From Heloderma charlesbogerti (Eukaryota > Chordata > Lepidosauria > Squamata > Helodermatidae), in contig JANEZZ010001642.1 in NCBI GenBank assembly GCA_026122225.1, forward strand, positions 434,001 to 498,000: 64,000 nucleotides of DNA, given 5' to 3'. A model generated the notes under the pieces. The model was not told the DNA's origin, searched no databases, and saw only the letters and a list, made by a program, of their open reading frames with translations. The translations under genes and the position numbers were made by a program. Below, piece after piece: positions 39,401 to 47,450 of this stretch; the first letter of the stretch is position 1; each line of letters begins with the position of its first letter.

Positions 39401-42139
39401 TTCTCATGCTGCAATATGCTCAGATAGTGTAATTGAGGATTGTGCCGTGACTATACCTGGAAATTATTTATGCATCTTTCTAGCTTCACTCAAGTCTGAC
39501 TGTGATGAAACAGGAAACTCTCCTATACTGTTGTATATTTTCTCAAGCATCTGGAACTAAACGACATGTTTCATTAGTTTGCTTTAGATTTTCTTATATC
39601 TACCTTCTTGCTGGTTGTGGCTCATCCCTTAAGCCTTGGAATATCCTCTGTGATGGCTAGATGTAGCAAGTTAGATGTCCATGTTTTCTAGCCCTTACAC
39701 TCACAGAGCAGGCTTTTAGAACATGTAATGAATTAAGAAATACTATAATGTCTGTCTGAACTTTCAGGTAGCCTGAAACATTGTGTTGTTTCCAGTGGTG
39801 TCATTCTGTTAGCACAAAGCTTCTACCTCCTGTTTTCATCCTTACACAAGTGGAAACTCCAGTACTTTGATTCCCCTTGCACAAGTCAATTACAACTTCA
39901 TCAAGCTACATATTGCTTCTGCTAATTATGCTAGTAGTTCTGTTGACAGTTTGCACACAGGCTAGCAGAACAGCACCTCTTGAACATTTCCTGCTGGTGT
40001 AATGTTGGATACAACCCAGTAACTTGATGGGATGAGGCAAACTTGATTCCATGTCCCATGTACACTCTGCTTTTTTCTACTTGTTGAAGTCCTTGCCTTC
40101 TGTCTGCAATACAGTTTTTCTATGCAACTTCTGATGTCTAAGATCTGGGTAGCAGAACTTGCCTACGAAAAGGTTATCTTGGCAGATCTATTTTTCCCTT
40201 GAAACAATTTGGAAAAGTTTCTTCTCTTAGGTCTGTCATTGGTCATTGTCTCTTAGTTTGTTGCTTTAGTCCTCTAACATAGATGCAAGTAGGGCAACAT
40301 ACAGAGTCTTAAGCTGCATTATTGAATATGTACACAACTTCACAGAGCTCCTATGTCTTTTTCCCCCCCAGGTGGGGGGAGCTTGAGGTGGGACAGTTTT
40401 GAGTGGACAGATGGCAGGAAGGGAAAGGGTTGAGCAGCACCTCCTCTTCTTCCCCCCTCCCCTTGTCCTCTGTTCCAACTTTCATTTTCCTCAGTTGTTT
40501 TTCATTTTGTCCTTTAAAGTCAGGATTAAATGCTTCAAAACTTCTGATCGCCTGTAGTTTAACCTTGACTCAAGATTTGAACCCGGGTTTACCAGCTCCA
40601 AGTCACAGCGCTCTATTCACACAGGGTCTTGTTTATAATATATATCTCTGAATGTATATTGTTGTATAGCATGCGGAATTTGTGTTAATATGGAAGGGTT
40701 TGTATATTGCTGTTCTGAAGAATCTCCTGGAACCTGGCTAATTGCTACCTATTAAAGGAAAATCCATCATAGCATCTTTGGGGCATTTGAGGTGCCCCAT
40801 ATATTGATCAGTACTGCTCATCTCTATGCATATCTTCTTTGGTCACCTGAAGATAATCATTTGCAAATGTTTAGTAAACTGAGGGTAATTGCCATTATAT
40901 AAAATAATACAATGGAGAGCATAATTTTTTCTTGTTAATTTCTGACTTTGGATTTCGTATTTCAGGTTCCTAAGATGCTGCCTTCACTTTGTTCAGAAGA
41001 ACCACTGGTTCACAGCACTGCACAAATCATTGACAAATCCCTGGTGAGTAGCAACATCTGAATATCTAGGGTGGCAGGACAAAGGAAGGTTGGATACTCC
41101 TTGCACTTTGTTTTCACAATTTCCTTTCATATTCATAGCCTATATAATACAATTAAAGGTCTCAGAGGTGCCATTCAGATGGTCATATCTGTGCCCATGC
41201 ACACACTGCTTCCCTTCCCCCTTCTCAGTGCCTGAATGCAGTGCAGAAGTCTCCAAAGCCCTATTCAGGCATTCTGAACCTGAATAGGGTAAACACGAGA
41301 GGAGACGGAGCATTCCAGCCCCACCCCTCTCCCTCGACACATTTGTTGCTCTCAACTCATGGAGACTGACTGTCTGAAGACGAGAGCCTCCTGTATCTGT
41401 GGAGGCCTGCCATGTGAGCCAGAACATGGATTTTTCCATGTCAATTTTTGTAGATCATGGGGTCAGCATTCACATCCACCTAAATCGGACATCCTCCAAC
41501 CCAGTACAACAGATTACCAATCTACCCTGCTGTAAATGGTAACTATTACCTTCTGAGAGAAAGCCAGATGGCAGTACTCTTCTGTCTCTTTTTCCTGCTC
41601 CTCTGCAGCTGTCAAGGATATAGCCAAAGATCTTGACAATTGGAACACCATTGGTCCAATATGATAGGTGTAGTGCACACACACAGCCCAACATGAGCAA
41701 ATACTGCCCTCCTCTCTTCAGCCAATCCATCTGGAAAGTGATGTGTTCTCCAGCAATGAAAAGAAAAAAGCAGACCTTGTTCATATGGAAAAGACCCTTG
41801 AAGCTTTGGACCACATGTACCTTATTCTACTGTAAGGAGTTGCTCTTCAGCTCTGTCCAGTTGGCTTTTACCTAAGCTTACCTGGGTCTGTTTTGGGTGC
41901 TAATTAGTCTCAACAGCCTAGGAAGAGGCTCCTGGAAGTCTGCTTAATGCTTCACCAGTTTGATTATGCTTTCTTTCTGCTCCTCTCTAGGTCGGATCTC
42001 ACAGCATTGTAGGTGCATCTACACAAGTAGGAGAGAAGACTGCAGTTAAACATTCTGTCATTGGCACTGCATGTGTGATTAAAGACAAAGTTAAAATTAC
42101 TAACTGCATCATCATGAACTCTGTCAGAATTGAGGAAGG
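15378..42139 (+). CDS. EIF2B3: EIF2B3 (eIF2B subunit gamma), central five coding exons, partial gene
   Basis: Spliced together, the five exons below give one open reading frame of about 212 codons matching the middle of eIF2B gamma. eIF2B is the cytosolic exchange factor that reloads eIF2 with GTP for translation initiation and is the target of the integrated stress response. The gamma subunit pairs with epsilon in the catalytic subcomplex. The encoded part covers the end of the nucleotidyltransferase-like domain, the linker, and part of the left-handed beta-helix (hexapeptide repeat) domain. As recalled for the human protein, each exon has the same codon count, so I see no indel. Intron lengths in the window are about 19.7, 1.9, 3.6 and 0.95 kb, with more than 21.8 kb after the last exon. 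No promoter, start codon or stop codon is inside the window. Codons about 1-189 and the last ~51 are missing, presumably outside it. Confidence 0.95.
15468..16376. other. Intron sequence, no recognised feature
   Basis: Apart from a short GA run near 15762, I recognise no repeat, exon or RNA gene. Short frames occur on the minus strand without family features. Confidence 0.45.
16377..16879. other. GC-rich stop-depleted segment, unidentified
   Basis: About 500 bases of above-average GC and CpG content (for example GCGCCAGC, GGCGCAG, CTCGGTGG) in which all six reading frames are open for 66 or more codons, overlapping at about 16525-16577. The longest frames are 158 codons on the minus strand (16331-16807) and 144 on the plus strand (16445-16879). 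Neither shows a motif I recognise. It could be an unclassified repeat, a small CpG island or an old exon; base composition alone can explain the missing stops. Confidence 0.35.
16880..23390. other. Long intron stretch with no clearly recognised element
   Basis: AT-rich sequence with scattered short frames. A TCTCTCTT tract lies near 20640-20665, and a 118-codon frame spans 20420-20779 without domain features. I recognised no EIF2B3 exon, no clear transposon end and no RNA gene here, although diverged repeats are likely. Confidence 0.4.
23395..23801 (+). mobile_element. L2-type LINE 3' end fragment
   Basis: The fragment carries the C-terminal end of the L2 ORF2 reading frame: [20 protein letters not shown], then [23 protein letters not shown] (stop by 23657). 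It is followed by the 3' UTR motif TATCGCCCAGAGTGGCTGGG and the tail TTAATAAATTTAATAAATAA, ending in AAATAAATAAATAAA. The 3' UTR differs from that of the 34.8-kb L2, so this is a different subfamily. It is strongly 5'-truncated. Confidence 0.88.
23802..26480. other. Intron sequence without recognised gene
   Basis: AT-rich, with pyrimidine tracts such as CTTCCTTCCTTCC near 24713. A segment at 26205-26265 is repeated in the same direction at 28267-28320. No exon or complete repeat was recognised. Confidence 0.4.
26485..26560. mobile_element. Palindromic miniature element (CTACTCAGA...CTTACT family)
   Basis: CTATACATACCTACTCAGAT and GGGGCTTACTCTCAGGTAAG form the halves of a foldback ending in GGTATAGGATTGCAGCC, the mirror of the CAATCCTAT-type termini seen at 46155 and 63596. 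It is a short non-coding relic. Confidence 0.6.
27400..28200 (-). mobile_element. Decayed L1-clade LINE pieces (ORF1 C-terminus and reverse transcriptase)
   Basis: On the minus strand, 27952-28176 encodes a stretch with [20 protein letters not shown], like the RVNS...LPRDV region of vertebrate L1 ORF1 protein. Further 3', 27482-27682 encodes [20 protein letters not shown] and QVLHTFGL, matching the L1 reverse transcriptase block that normally reads FLDxEKAFDRVEWxYLxxVL. The two blocks are only about 300 bases apart, whereas in a complete L1 the endonuclease lies between them, so the copy is internally deleted or rearranged. Sequence 3' of the RT block (to about 26900) may belong to the same element but is too decayed to follow. 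Confidence 0.6.
28429..28990 (-). pseudogene. Unidentified coding-like remnant, several frameshifts and stops
   Basis: On the minus strand, 65 codons from 28623 down to a TAG at 28429 read like real protein. They include [40 protein letters not shown] and [20 protein letters not shown], ending EAEQ. Upstream in the same frame there are stops after [12 protein letters not shown]. Beyond these, other frames give [20 protein letters not shown] (about 28680-28740) and [20 protein letters not shown] (about 28890-28950). I do not recognise the protein. The pattern suggests a decayed retrocopy or a domesticated or transposon-derived gene relic. It is not an EIF2B3 exon, being on the opposite strand. 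Chance open reading cannot be excluded without a protein search. Confidence 0.4.
29000..30810. other. Intron sequence without recognised features
   Basis: No exon, transposon terminus or RNA gene was recognised. Frames are short and lack motifs. Confidence 0.4.
30811..30931. mobile_element. Palindromic hAT-like miniature element (CCTCCAGATGTT family)
   Basis: GTGCCCTCCAGATGTTTTGG and the later CTGGAGGGCACCATGTTGTG are inverted arms around ATTGGCCATGCTGGTTGGG. The same family occurs at 48924, 57971 and 62373. The left terminal ~20 bp seen in other copies is missing here. Confidence 0.7.
30932..31700. other. Intron sequence before the L2; nothing recognised
   Basis: There is no recognised repeat or exon. 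An ATG-initiated frame from 31586 runs into the L2 open frame, but its first ~40 codons do not look like L2 protein. Confidence 0.4.
31700..34609 (+). pseudogene. L2 ORF2: endonuclease and reverse transcriptase, two premature stops and one active-site change
   Basis: The upstream stop TGA (31964) probably replaced CGA, because the text around it is otherwise continuous (QHQH, stop, [14 protein letters not shown]). The TAG at 34301 sits where the family reads LHWLPV, so a Trp codon TGG became TAG. Between them 773 codons are uninterrupted, including all catalytic motifs of the reverse transcriptase (the acidic residues of LDLSAAFD and YADD). The C-terminal 91 codons from 34334 remain in the same frame. 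Both lesions are single-base transitions, so the insertion is moderately recent. Transcription could occur only as read-through of EIF2B3 pre-mRNA, as the L2 lies in sense orientation within its intron. Confidence 0.9.
31700..34835 (+). mobile_element. Nearly complete L2-type LINE, ORF2 intact except for two stop codons
   Basis: One reading frame runs from about 31700 to the TAG at 34607-34609, interrupted only by TGA at 31964-31966 and TAG at 34301-34303. It encodes an AP-type endonuclease ([26 protein letters not shown]) and a reverse transcriptase ([58 protein letters not shown]). It ends in the L2-typical [20 protein letters not shown] and [14 protein letters not shown]. The first conserved endonuclease Asn, in the usual LLNARS, reads His here (LLHARS), which would impair cutting. 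A 3' UTR with GGCTATTGGGCGGTATAG leads to an AATGAAATGAAATG...AAATAAATAAATG tail. The 5' end is probably truncated or starts just before ORF2. It is the best-preserved LINE in the window and cannot move by itself in this form. Confidence 0.92.
35196..35326 (+). CDS. EIF2B3: EIF2B3 coding exon B (about human residues 220-262)
   Basis: The 131-base exon lies between an acceptor ending in CCTTAG and the donor GTGAGT. It completes the split codon of exon A and then reads [20 protein letters not shown], followed by a lysine- and glutamine-rich charged stretch ending KKDQKSL. In eIF2B gamma this is the poorly conserved linker between the nucleotidyltransferase-like and beta-helix domains; the first 18 residues are the conserved part. 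Only one base of the last codon (Asp) is in this exon. A Bov-B LINE fragment begins about 120 bases downstream. Confidence 0.95.
35448..35774 (+). mobile_element. Bov-B (RTE) LINE 3' end fragment
   Basis: The + strand encodes the C-terminus of Bov-B ORF2: [40 protein letters not shown], then [20 protein letters not shown] ending QTRLND. Bases 35448-35500 continue it upstream in another frame (SVHPKGNQP and surroundings), so there is a frameshift near 35500. The tail GACTGAACAACAACAA is the typical Bov-B end. It begins about 120 bases after EIF2B3 exon B and abuts an older L2 piece. Confidence 0.92.
35775..36362 (+). mobile_element. Old L2-type LINE 3' fragment
   Basis: The sequence aligns by eye with 34185-34610 of the intact L2. 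Shared landmarks are GGGACTGCCTTTGAAAATGG, CACTGGCTCCCTGTCTGTTT (LHWLPV), TTCAAAGTGCTATTTTTAAC, GCCTTTTCAGTGGTGGTGCC and TTATTTTTCCAGGCATTTTA. Many stops and indels make it much older. It starts exactly at the end of the Bov-B tail, suggesting that Bov-B inserted into or next to it. Confidence 0.8.
36510..36780. repeat. Foldback-like repeat with CACAGTTTCCCATTA / TAATGGGAAACTGTG ends
   Basis: CACAGTTTCCCATTA (36527-36541) is matched as its reverse complement by TAATGGGAAACTGTG (36749-36763), bounding about 240 bases full of AACCACAG/TGCGGTTTGTT words. This is the build of a non-autonomous DNA transposon, related in style to 5228-5955. There is no coding potential. Confidence 0.55.
37214..37404 (+). 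CDS. EIF2B3: EIF2B3 coding exon C (about human residues 262-325)
   Basis: The 191-base exon is preceded by TTCTACAG and followed by GTGAAT, a somewhat weak donor. It completes the split Asp codon and then encodes [14 protein letters not shown], a variable middle, [20 protein letters not shown] and IEANRQ. The length is exactly that expected for the human counterpart (63 full codons), although the middle third ([16 protein letters not shown]) is divergent. This part leads into the left-handed beta-helix domain. Reading continues in frame into the intron for about 26 codons before a stop, which is only chance read-through. Confidence 0.95.
37596..38086. mobile_element. Dispersed non-autonomous element (~490 bp)
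   Basis: It begins AGAGCAATCTTAAGTTGTAG and ends GGATTAGGATTGTGCTATC. The ends are loosely inverted (AGCAATCTTA against AGCACAATCCTAA). Diverged relatives occur at 13490-13740 and, as a left end, at 12624-12700. Frames inside are open by chance in several directions. The class is uncertain; a miniature DNA transposon is the best guess. Confidence 0.55.
38634..38695 (+). repeat. Simple repeat (TGGGG)n then (AGGGG)n
   Basis: A run of GGGGT pentamers changes into GGGGA pentamers on the + strand. Such G-runs of four with one-base spacers are the canonical pattern for G-quadruplex formation. It is immediately followed by a second pentamer array. Confidence 0.95.
38696..38770 (+). repeat. Simple repeat (CCTTG)15
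   Basis: Fifteen uninterrupted CCTTG units, uncommonly pure. Together with the G-rich pentamers it forms a 137-base low-complexity block. Open frames through it (Lys-Ala-Arg-Gln-Gly repeats on the minus strand) are artefacts of the 5-base period. Confidence 0.97.
38771..40965. other. Intron sequence, nothing recognised
   Basis: AT-rich text with short frames. No exon, clear transposon end or RNA gene was seen. Confidence 0.4.
40966..41043 (+). CDS. EIF2B3: EIF2B3 coding exon D (about human residues 326-351)
   Basis: The 78-base exon has an acceptor ending in ATTTCAG and the donor GTGAGT, and is phase 0 at both ends. It encodes [20 protein letters not shown] then IIDKSL. The human equivalent is [20 protein letters not shown] followed by IVSKHL, so both length and sequence agree. 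It forms the entry to the hexapeptide-repeat beta-helix that packs against the epsilon subunit in eIF2B. Confidence 0.94.
41259..41289. repeat. Perfect 11-bp inverted repeat
   Basis: CCCTATTCAGG and CCTGAATAGGG flank a 9-base spacer. This is a small hairpin inside the intron between exons D and E. Confidence 0.8.
41991..42139 (+). CDS. EIF2B3: EIF2B3 coding exon E (about human residues 352-401)
   Basis: The 149-base exon follows a strong polypyrimidine tract ending in CTCTCTAG and is followed by the donor GTAGGT. It encodes 49 full codons and two bases of a glycine codon. The translation shows the hexapeptide pattern of a left-handed beta-helix: [36 protein letters not shown], then [14 protein letters not shown]. 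It aligns residue for residue with the human exon. The next human coding segment (starting SNIQGSVICNN) was searched for by eye down to 64000 and not seen, so the following intron appears longer than 21.8 kb. Confidence 0.96.
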
Positions 42140-42379
42140 GTAGGTGGTCTTCTCAAAATTGGTTGTTTTATATATTTACAAGAGGGTACTCAACAGCCAG
42201 CATGTACTGATGGAAGAAGATGCCAACGAGATTTTTGGTGAAAGCGTTTTTTCATCTCCAGGATGAAAAGCAGAATGATGATTGTGAAATCAGCATTAAG
42301 CTTCAATGATAATGATTCTAACATGCGAAGTGGATAAAACTGGGAAAGATTTACATATGGGCATAAGATTGGGAAGCTA

Positions 42380-42830
42380 AGAAAAATAAATTTGATGCCA
42401 GAGGACTGGGAAAAGGCCACTATAATGCCAATTTTTAAAAAGGGATCTAGGAAATCACAGGCTAGTTAGCTTAATGTCTGCTCCAGGTAAATTGATGGAA
42501 AGTGTTACTAACGATACAATTATCAACCATACAGAAAGGCAGGTTTTGCTGAAGAAGAATTAAAATGGCTTCTGCAAAGGTAAATCCTATCCCACTAACC
42601 TTAGAGTTCCTCAGGAACATCAACAAGGATGTGGATACAGGTGATCTGGTAGACATCTACTTGAACTTGCAGAAGGTTTTTGTCCCCCGCCAAAACTTGT
42701 GATCAAACATAGCAGTCATGGGATAGGAGGGGAGATCCTATTATGAACTGGTAACTGGTTAAAGAACTGAAATCAGAGCACAGGAGTAATTGGATGGTTT
42801 CTGCAAAGATTCCCAATGTTTTCCCAGGTA
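42380..42830 (+). mobile_element. CR1 LINE fragment (reverse transcriptase region)
   Basis: The text includes GGGAAAAGGCCACTATAATG and CCAATTTTTAAAAAGGGATC, reading WEKATIMPIFKKGSRK as in CR1 reverse transcriptase. It continues with GGCTTCTGCAAAGGTAAATC, CACTAACCTTAGAGTTCCTC and AGCAGTCATGGGATAGGAGG, well-known CR1 wording in squamates. There are many stops and indels, so it is an old internal fragment. Confidence 0.8.
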
Positions 42831-44185
42831 TGAAAATATCAGGTGCTGGAAAAATGCCATTTCCTTGTAACCGAACCACAACTTAAACATTTCTGACAGC
42901 ATGCAGAGCTGTACACAAAATGAGCAACTAAAGTCCATTCATAGATTTATATGCAAGACCCACAAATTCTTCTTTTTTTGTGTGCTAAACTCTTGTCAGT
43001 ACAATTCTCCATTATACTGAATTCAGTGTCCATAGTTCCAGATTTAGCAGTTTTTTCTTATTCCCCCATCCCACCCTCGCAATATCCTCCCTCATATCAG
43101 CCTAACCCTATGGAAACAGTTTCTGTATCGAAAGATTTGGGATGTTGCTCCAGGCAATTCAGATATTGACATTGTTTAATTCCCTTTAGTTCTGGGCACT
43201 GAATGACACAGAAGTGCCACGGGAGGTTTTTAGACATAGTGAGGGCTTTCTTCAGTGGCTATTTGATCCTCTGTCCTTTCAGTTCCACAACATAGTTGTA
43301 TGACTTGAGAAAGATAAATGGCTACCTAAGTGATTGTTGCTGTGTGAGGGTTCCACCTCACTTTACAGGGAAGCTTCCTGTGAGGGTTAGTGAACAGGAA
43401 ATCCTACAGGCCTTTATTGACCCCCCCCCCTCAAGCCTGAAGTTGGCTGATAGTGCTCATGGGAGTGCTCATGGGAGTGGTGAGGCCACTGAAAAATGTG
43501 GAGTTGGCTTTTGTAGTCACATGCTTGGATGCAGGGGAGGAAACAAATGATGTAAGATATCTGGAGGACACTACAGTTACAAAACTAAACTACAGGTGAG
43601 TGTGGCGCCCAGTTGCCAAACTTTGAGTCATTGCAAGCACATCATAAATCAGAATCCCTTAGTGCAGAGATAATAGCTAGTCTCCAGTTCATTTGTAAAT
43701 TGATCCTGTACAGTTTTGCTGTTGTAGTGAAAATGAATTACACTTGATAAATAGCACTCCTATTCTGTTGTGAGTTTTACCTTGGAGAGGAATATCTCTT
43801 TGGTGAAAATGGAAAGCAAGGAGAAGAGGATGTTCAATTTATAAACCAATGGGATTTTCTGAACAAGAATTATGTGCTTTCTATCCATCTAATTCAGTAA
43901 TCCTGCCTTAGATTGTCTGTGTCAGGATTACTAAAGTTCTAGATTTCTTGTCTTTTCACTCCTTGTTTCAAGTCATCCTTTGTAAGACATCTTTCTCATC
44001 TGAAAAGGTTTTCACCTGCCTAGATGCTCTCGATCCCCGAAACAGCATTTTTGAATATAAAGTAATGTGGAGAACTTGTAGCCAAGCAGAACCTTTTTGC
44101 AGTTATTTTGTGCTATGCACAAAATTATTTCGTATTTCTCCGTAAGTATGACGCAATTGTCTTTTACGACAAGTCTAATTTACTA
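42831..44185. other. Intron sequence without recognised element
   Basis: It contains a short direct duplication (GTGCTCATGGGA twice near 43453-43476) and a C-run at 43421. No gene or transposon was identified. Confidence 0.4.
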
Positions 44186-44483
44186 GTTTGGATGGAGGTG
44201 ACCCTTAGCCAGTGGCTTTCTCAGCTGCTTTTTATACTATCAATCATGGTATCTTTCTGGAATGTTTATTCTGGGTTAGGCTTGGGAGGCATGGTGTTAA
44301 ACTTGGTTCTGGTCCTTCCTGGAGGAGTGGTATCAGAAGGTAGTGCTGGGGGACTTCTGTTCCACCCCGTGGCCATTAGCCTGTGTGGTGCTGCAAGGTT
44401 CTGTCTTGTCTCCCATACTTTTTAACATCCATATGAAACCACTGCAGGAAGTCATCAGGAGGGCTGGGTTAAAGTGTCATTAC
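44186..44483 (+). mobile_element. L2-type LINE, left part, interrupted by a DNA transposon
   Basis: Decayed reverse transcriptase text: GCTGCTTTTTATACTATCAA (AAFYTIN), TCTGTCTTGTCTCCCATACT (SVLSP), TTTAACATCCATATGAAACC (FNIHMK), then AAGTGTCAT, the start of the CHQYADD motif. The rest of that motif resumes at 48051 as TATGTGGATGATACC, so the two parts are one LINE split by a 3.56-kb insertion. Confidence 0.85.
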
Positions 44484-44593
44484 GAGGGGCGTTGCTAGGG
44501 TCTTAAAAGATCCAGGGCACAGGCCCATAACACAAATTTGCATACATATATATATACACACACGCACGCATGCACGCGCGTCTAAGCTCATGT

Positions 44594-44597
<4 letters not shown>

Positions 44598-44625
<28 letters not shown>
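44598..44625. repeat. (TG)n microsatellite
   Basis: About 14 TG units followed by TATGTATGG and further TG-rich text to about 44665. It is preceded by ATATATATACACACACGCACGC at 44547-44580, an alternating purine-pyrimidine tract. Confidence 0.95.
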
Positions 44626-44628
<3 letters not shown>

Positions 44629-45497
44629 ATGGTGCATGCATGCAGTGTGGTTGTGTGTGTGTATAGATTACATACTTACATTCATAAGAAGTGTGCACTG
44701 ACCCCCCCCACCCCACTTCAACTCAGACCCCAATTCAGCATTTTGGAAAACATCCCACTTCTGCTTGGGCCAGTTTGTAGTTGGACCACTTCAGCTCAGC
44801 ACCAAACCCAAGTCAAGGTTTAGAAAAATGAGTCTTTATGCTTCCTGTTGACTACCATGGGAAATTAGAAAAAAAAATGTAACTTTTTTCTCTTGGTCAG
44901 AACTGGATAATTTCAGGCATGGTAGTGCCCTAGAAGGCGCCTGCTCAATGTCAGAACATTTATATTTCAGGGTTTATATTTTGATTTTCTTTTAAAGGGA
45001 ACTGCCAATAATGTTTTAATTCCTTGGAAGAATTGGATAAAAATTTCAGGATTCATTGCCCCATCAGAGGAGATCATGTCTGCCAAATTTCAGAATGCTA
45101 GCCACAAGAGTTTTTGTGCAAGGGTGGCCTTGACATTTTAAGGTCTCCAAAAGAGGACATACTTATCTCCCTATGTTTCTTGTGGACCATTGTTCTGAAA
45201 GTTACAGACAGCCTACAGTTGTCCCTAAGTAAGAAACCAGCAAAGTTTCTGAAGGATAGGTGCAGCAGTTCATGTGGAAGGGGAGTTCTCCAGTTTGGGG
45301 GAGGGAGTGATTTGCTTTCCCTTCCATTCACCCCTTCCCCAATAGTTTTTGGGTAAATTTGTATGAAAATGCAGAGGTCATTAGAGGTGTCCCCCAGGCA
45401 AGAAACCTGCAAAGTTTCTGATGGATATATATGCATTCTAAATTAGAACTACTAGAATTTATTTACATTTCACCAATGTTAGCAGCAGGGGAACATG

Positions 45498-45632
45498 GGT
45501 GGGAAGGTGCTATTGCACTCATGTCCTGCTTGAGGGTTTCCAGTGGGCATCTGGTTGGCCACTGTGTGAACAGAATGCTGGACTAGATGGAGCTTGGTCT
45601 AATGCAGCACGGCTTCTCTTATGTTCTTAAAT
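45498..45632 (+). mobile_element. SINE 3' module
   Basis: The text CATCTGGTTGGCCACTGTGT, GAACAGAATGCTGGACTAGA and TGGAGCTTGGTCTAATGCAG ends CTTCTCTTATGTTCTTA. Its last ~45 bases resemble the 3' end of the complete SINE at 46291-46513 (CTAGATGGA...CTGTGTTCCT), so the two share a mobilisation tail. No Pol III head is seen here. Confidence 0.6.
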
Positions 45633-46154
45633 AGAGATTGCCTCTGAGCATGTGTAGAATGTTCTTCTTTCACCACTGAGCACTTAAATTCTCCCCTACC
45701 AATTCTCTTCCCCTCCATGCAACCATCCCTTCTCATCCTACCATCCTCCAGCAACTATTCATAAAAAACAGATGTCTTGTTTTGTGCAACTCCTCTCTAT
45801 GCACAAGCTCTCATTGTATCTTCCTCCCTATAACTTCATTTGTGCCAAGACTTCACCAAGATTCAGCCAATGAGTCTGTTTTCAAAACTAGGGCTCAGTT
45901 ATGGAGAAACTCTGAGCATGTACTAAGTGCCTTTCCCTCACCACTGAAGCTAGAGTTCATGCAAAAAAAGCCCCAAACCCACAAATGACAAAACATGCAT
46001 AGGACAGAGCTGAAATAGGACAGGTCAGTTCATTAGAGAGAATTGGGTAGGCACTGTATTAAGCCTACGATACCATGCTCACAACTCAGGACTTATTTCT
46101 CAGTAAACATGCAGAACATCAAGGTGCAAACCTCCCTGCAAAAGTAACTTGTGC

Positions 46155-46240
46155 TGGAATCCTATGCACACTTTCCTGAGGGTAAGCCTCATTAAACATA
46201 ATGGGACTTCTGAGTAGGCATACACAGGATTTCATAAATT
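46155..46240. mobile_element. Palindromic miniature element (third copy)
   Basis: GGAATCCTATGCACACTTTC, CTGAGGGTAAGCCTCATTAA and ACATAATGGGACTTCTGAGT form the same foldback as at 9430 and 26485. It lies inside the hAT-like element. Confidence 0.6.
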
Positions 46241-46290
46241 AGCAATATTATCTCCCCTCTGCTTAAAAAACAACCCAAAAACTCCTATTT

Positions 46291-46513
46291 TTGTTAAAGC
46301 TTTCTGTTCAGAGGAACACAGGAAGCTGCCTTGTACTGAGTCAGGTCCTGGGTCCATCTAGCGCAGTATTGTTGACACTGACTGGCAGCAGCGGCTCTCC
46401 AGGGTTTCAGGCAGGATTCTTTCCTAGCCCTACCTGGAGATGCTGGGGATTGAACCTGGGACCTTCTGCATGCCAAGCATGTGCTCCACCACTGAGCCAC
46501 AGCCCTTCCTATT
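46291..46513 (-). mobile_element. tRNA-derived SINE (tRNA-Ala-like head)
   Basis: On the minus strand it starts GGAAGGGCTGTGGCTCAGTG and GTGGAGCACATGCTTGGCAT, with A box (TGGCTCAGTGG) and B box (GGTTCAATCCC) as in a tRNA gene. It continues with CTCCAGGTAGGGCTAGGAAA and ends GACTCAGTACAAGGCAGCTT then CCTGTGTTCCT. It inserted into the hAT-like element and is therefore younger than it. Confidence 0.85.
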
Positions 46514-47450
46514 GCTGGATAATGGCAACTGACAAACAAAACAGCCCCAGTTTTGTTTCTCTGCAACCATGTGAGCCCACTTTTCTCAAAGGCTTGAGTG
46601 AGAAGGAGAAAAACCAACCCTCTTGTCTGTTTATATAAAGTAAAAAACAGTTCAGGACTTCTCTTGCCCACCGAAGAGAATTCTCTTTAAGAATTCCCCA
46701 AGATATGCTCTGGGTGGAATAAAGAAGAGAAAGAAAGAACAGGATAGGGGAGGGAAGGGAAGAAGAAAAGAAGAATGGTGATTGGAAATGTGTGCGGGGG
46801 AGGGGGAGCAGAGAGAATTTCCTAAGCCAAGTGGCTCCTTTCAGAGAGGTAGTACTTCAGAGGAATTTAGGAGGCTGTGGAGGGTTTGTAAGGATTGCAC
46901 GTACATAAATGAATTTTATGAGGTGAGGTGGCTGAGGGCTTTTTCTAGCCTTTTTAAAACTGTAGAACCTATTTAAAAGCCCCAGCAGTTTCTCAATCAT
47001 GACACTACCTAGTCCTAACCCTCCGTTTGGGATTATTTTAGTCCTACAGCTATTTAGGAGAAATTAAAGTGGAGGGGGAGAAAGATGTTGGTGGAGGCTG
47101 ACTGGATCCTTTGCTGTACTGAAGCTACTAAACTTCTGCAGAAGCCAAAGGTTCCAGTTTGGGACAGTAAAATCTGATGCTGTGTGAAATACCAGTATTT
47201 CACATGGAGTTCTTTCTTCCCTTCCTTCTCCCTCTTCAACATTTCATTGCAGGCAAGCTCCCAACAGTGGGCATGTAAGAGCAGAAAAGAAAAGTAGGGG
47301 GAGAGATGTTTTTTGCACCTCAAAAAAACCCTACACCAGAGATTAGGGATAATGACCTCCTAATGGTGACCTTAAACACCTTCTGATTAGGATCTCTAAT
47401 CTGCTGGGTGACTTGACAGTTTTTACTTCTTGTTTTAGACTTTGAGAAAA

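Noticed and set aside
44590..44823. Open frame with Cys-Val repeats
   Set aside because: It is a translation of the (TG)n microsatellite within the hAT-like element.
46291..46513. tRNA-Ala gene on the minus strand
   Set aside because: A and B boxes are present but the sequence continues into a SINE body and tail, and the cloverleaf is not maintained.
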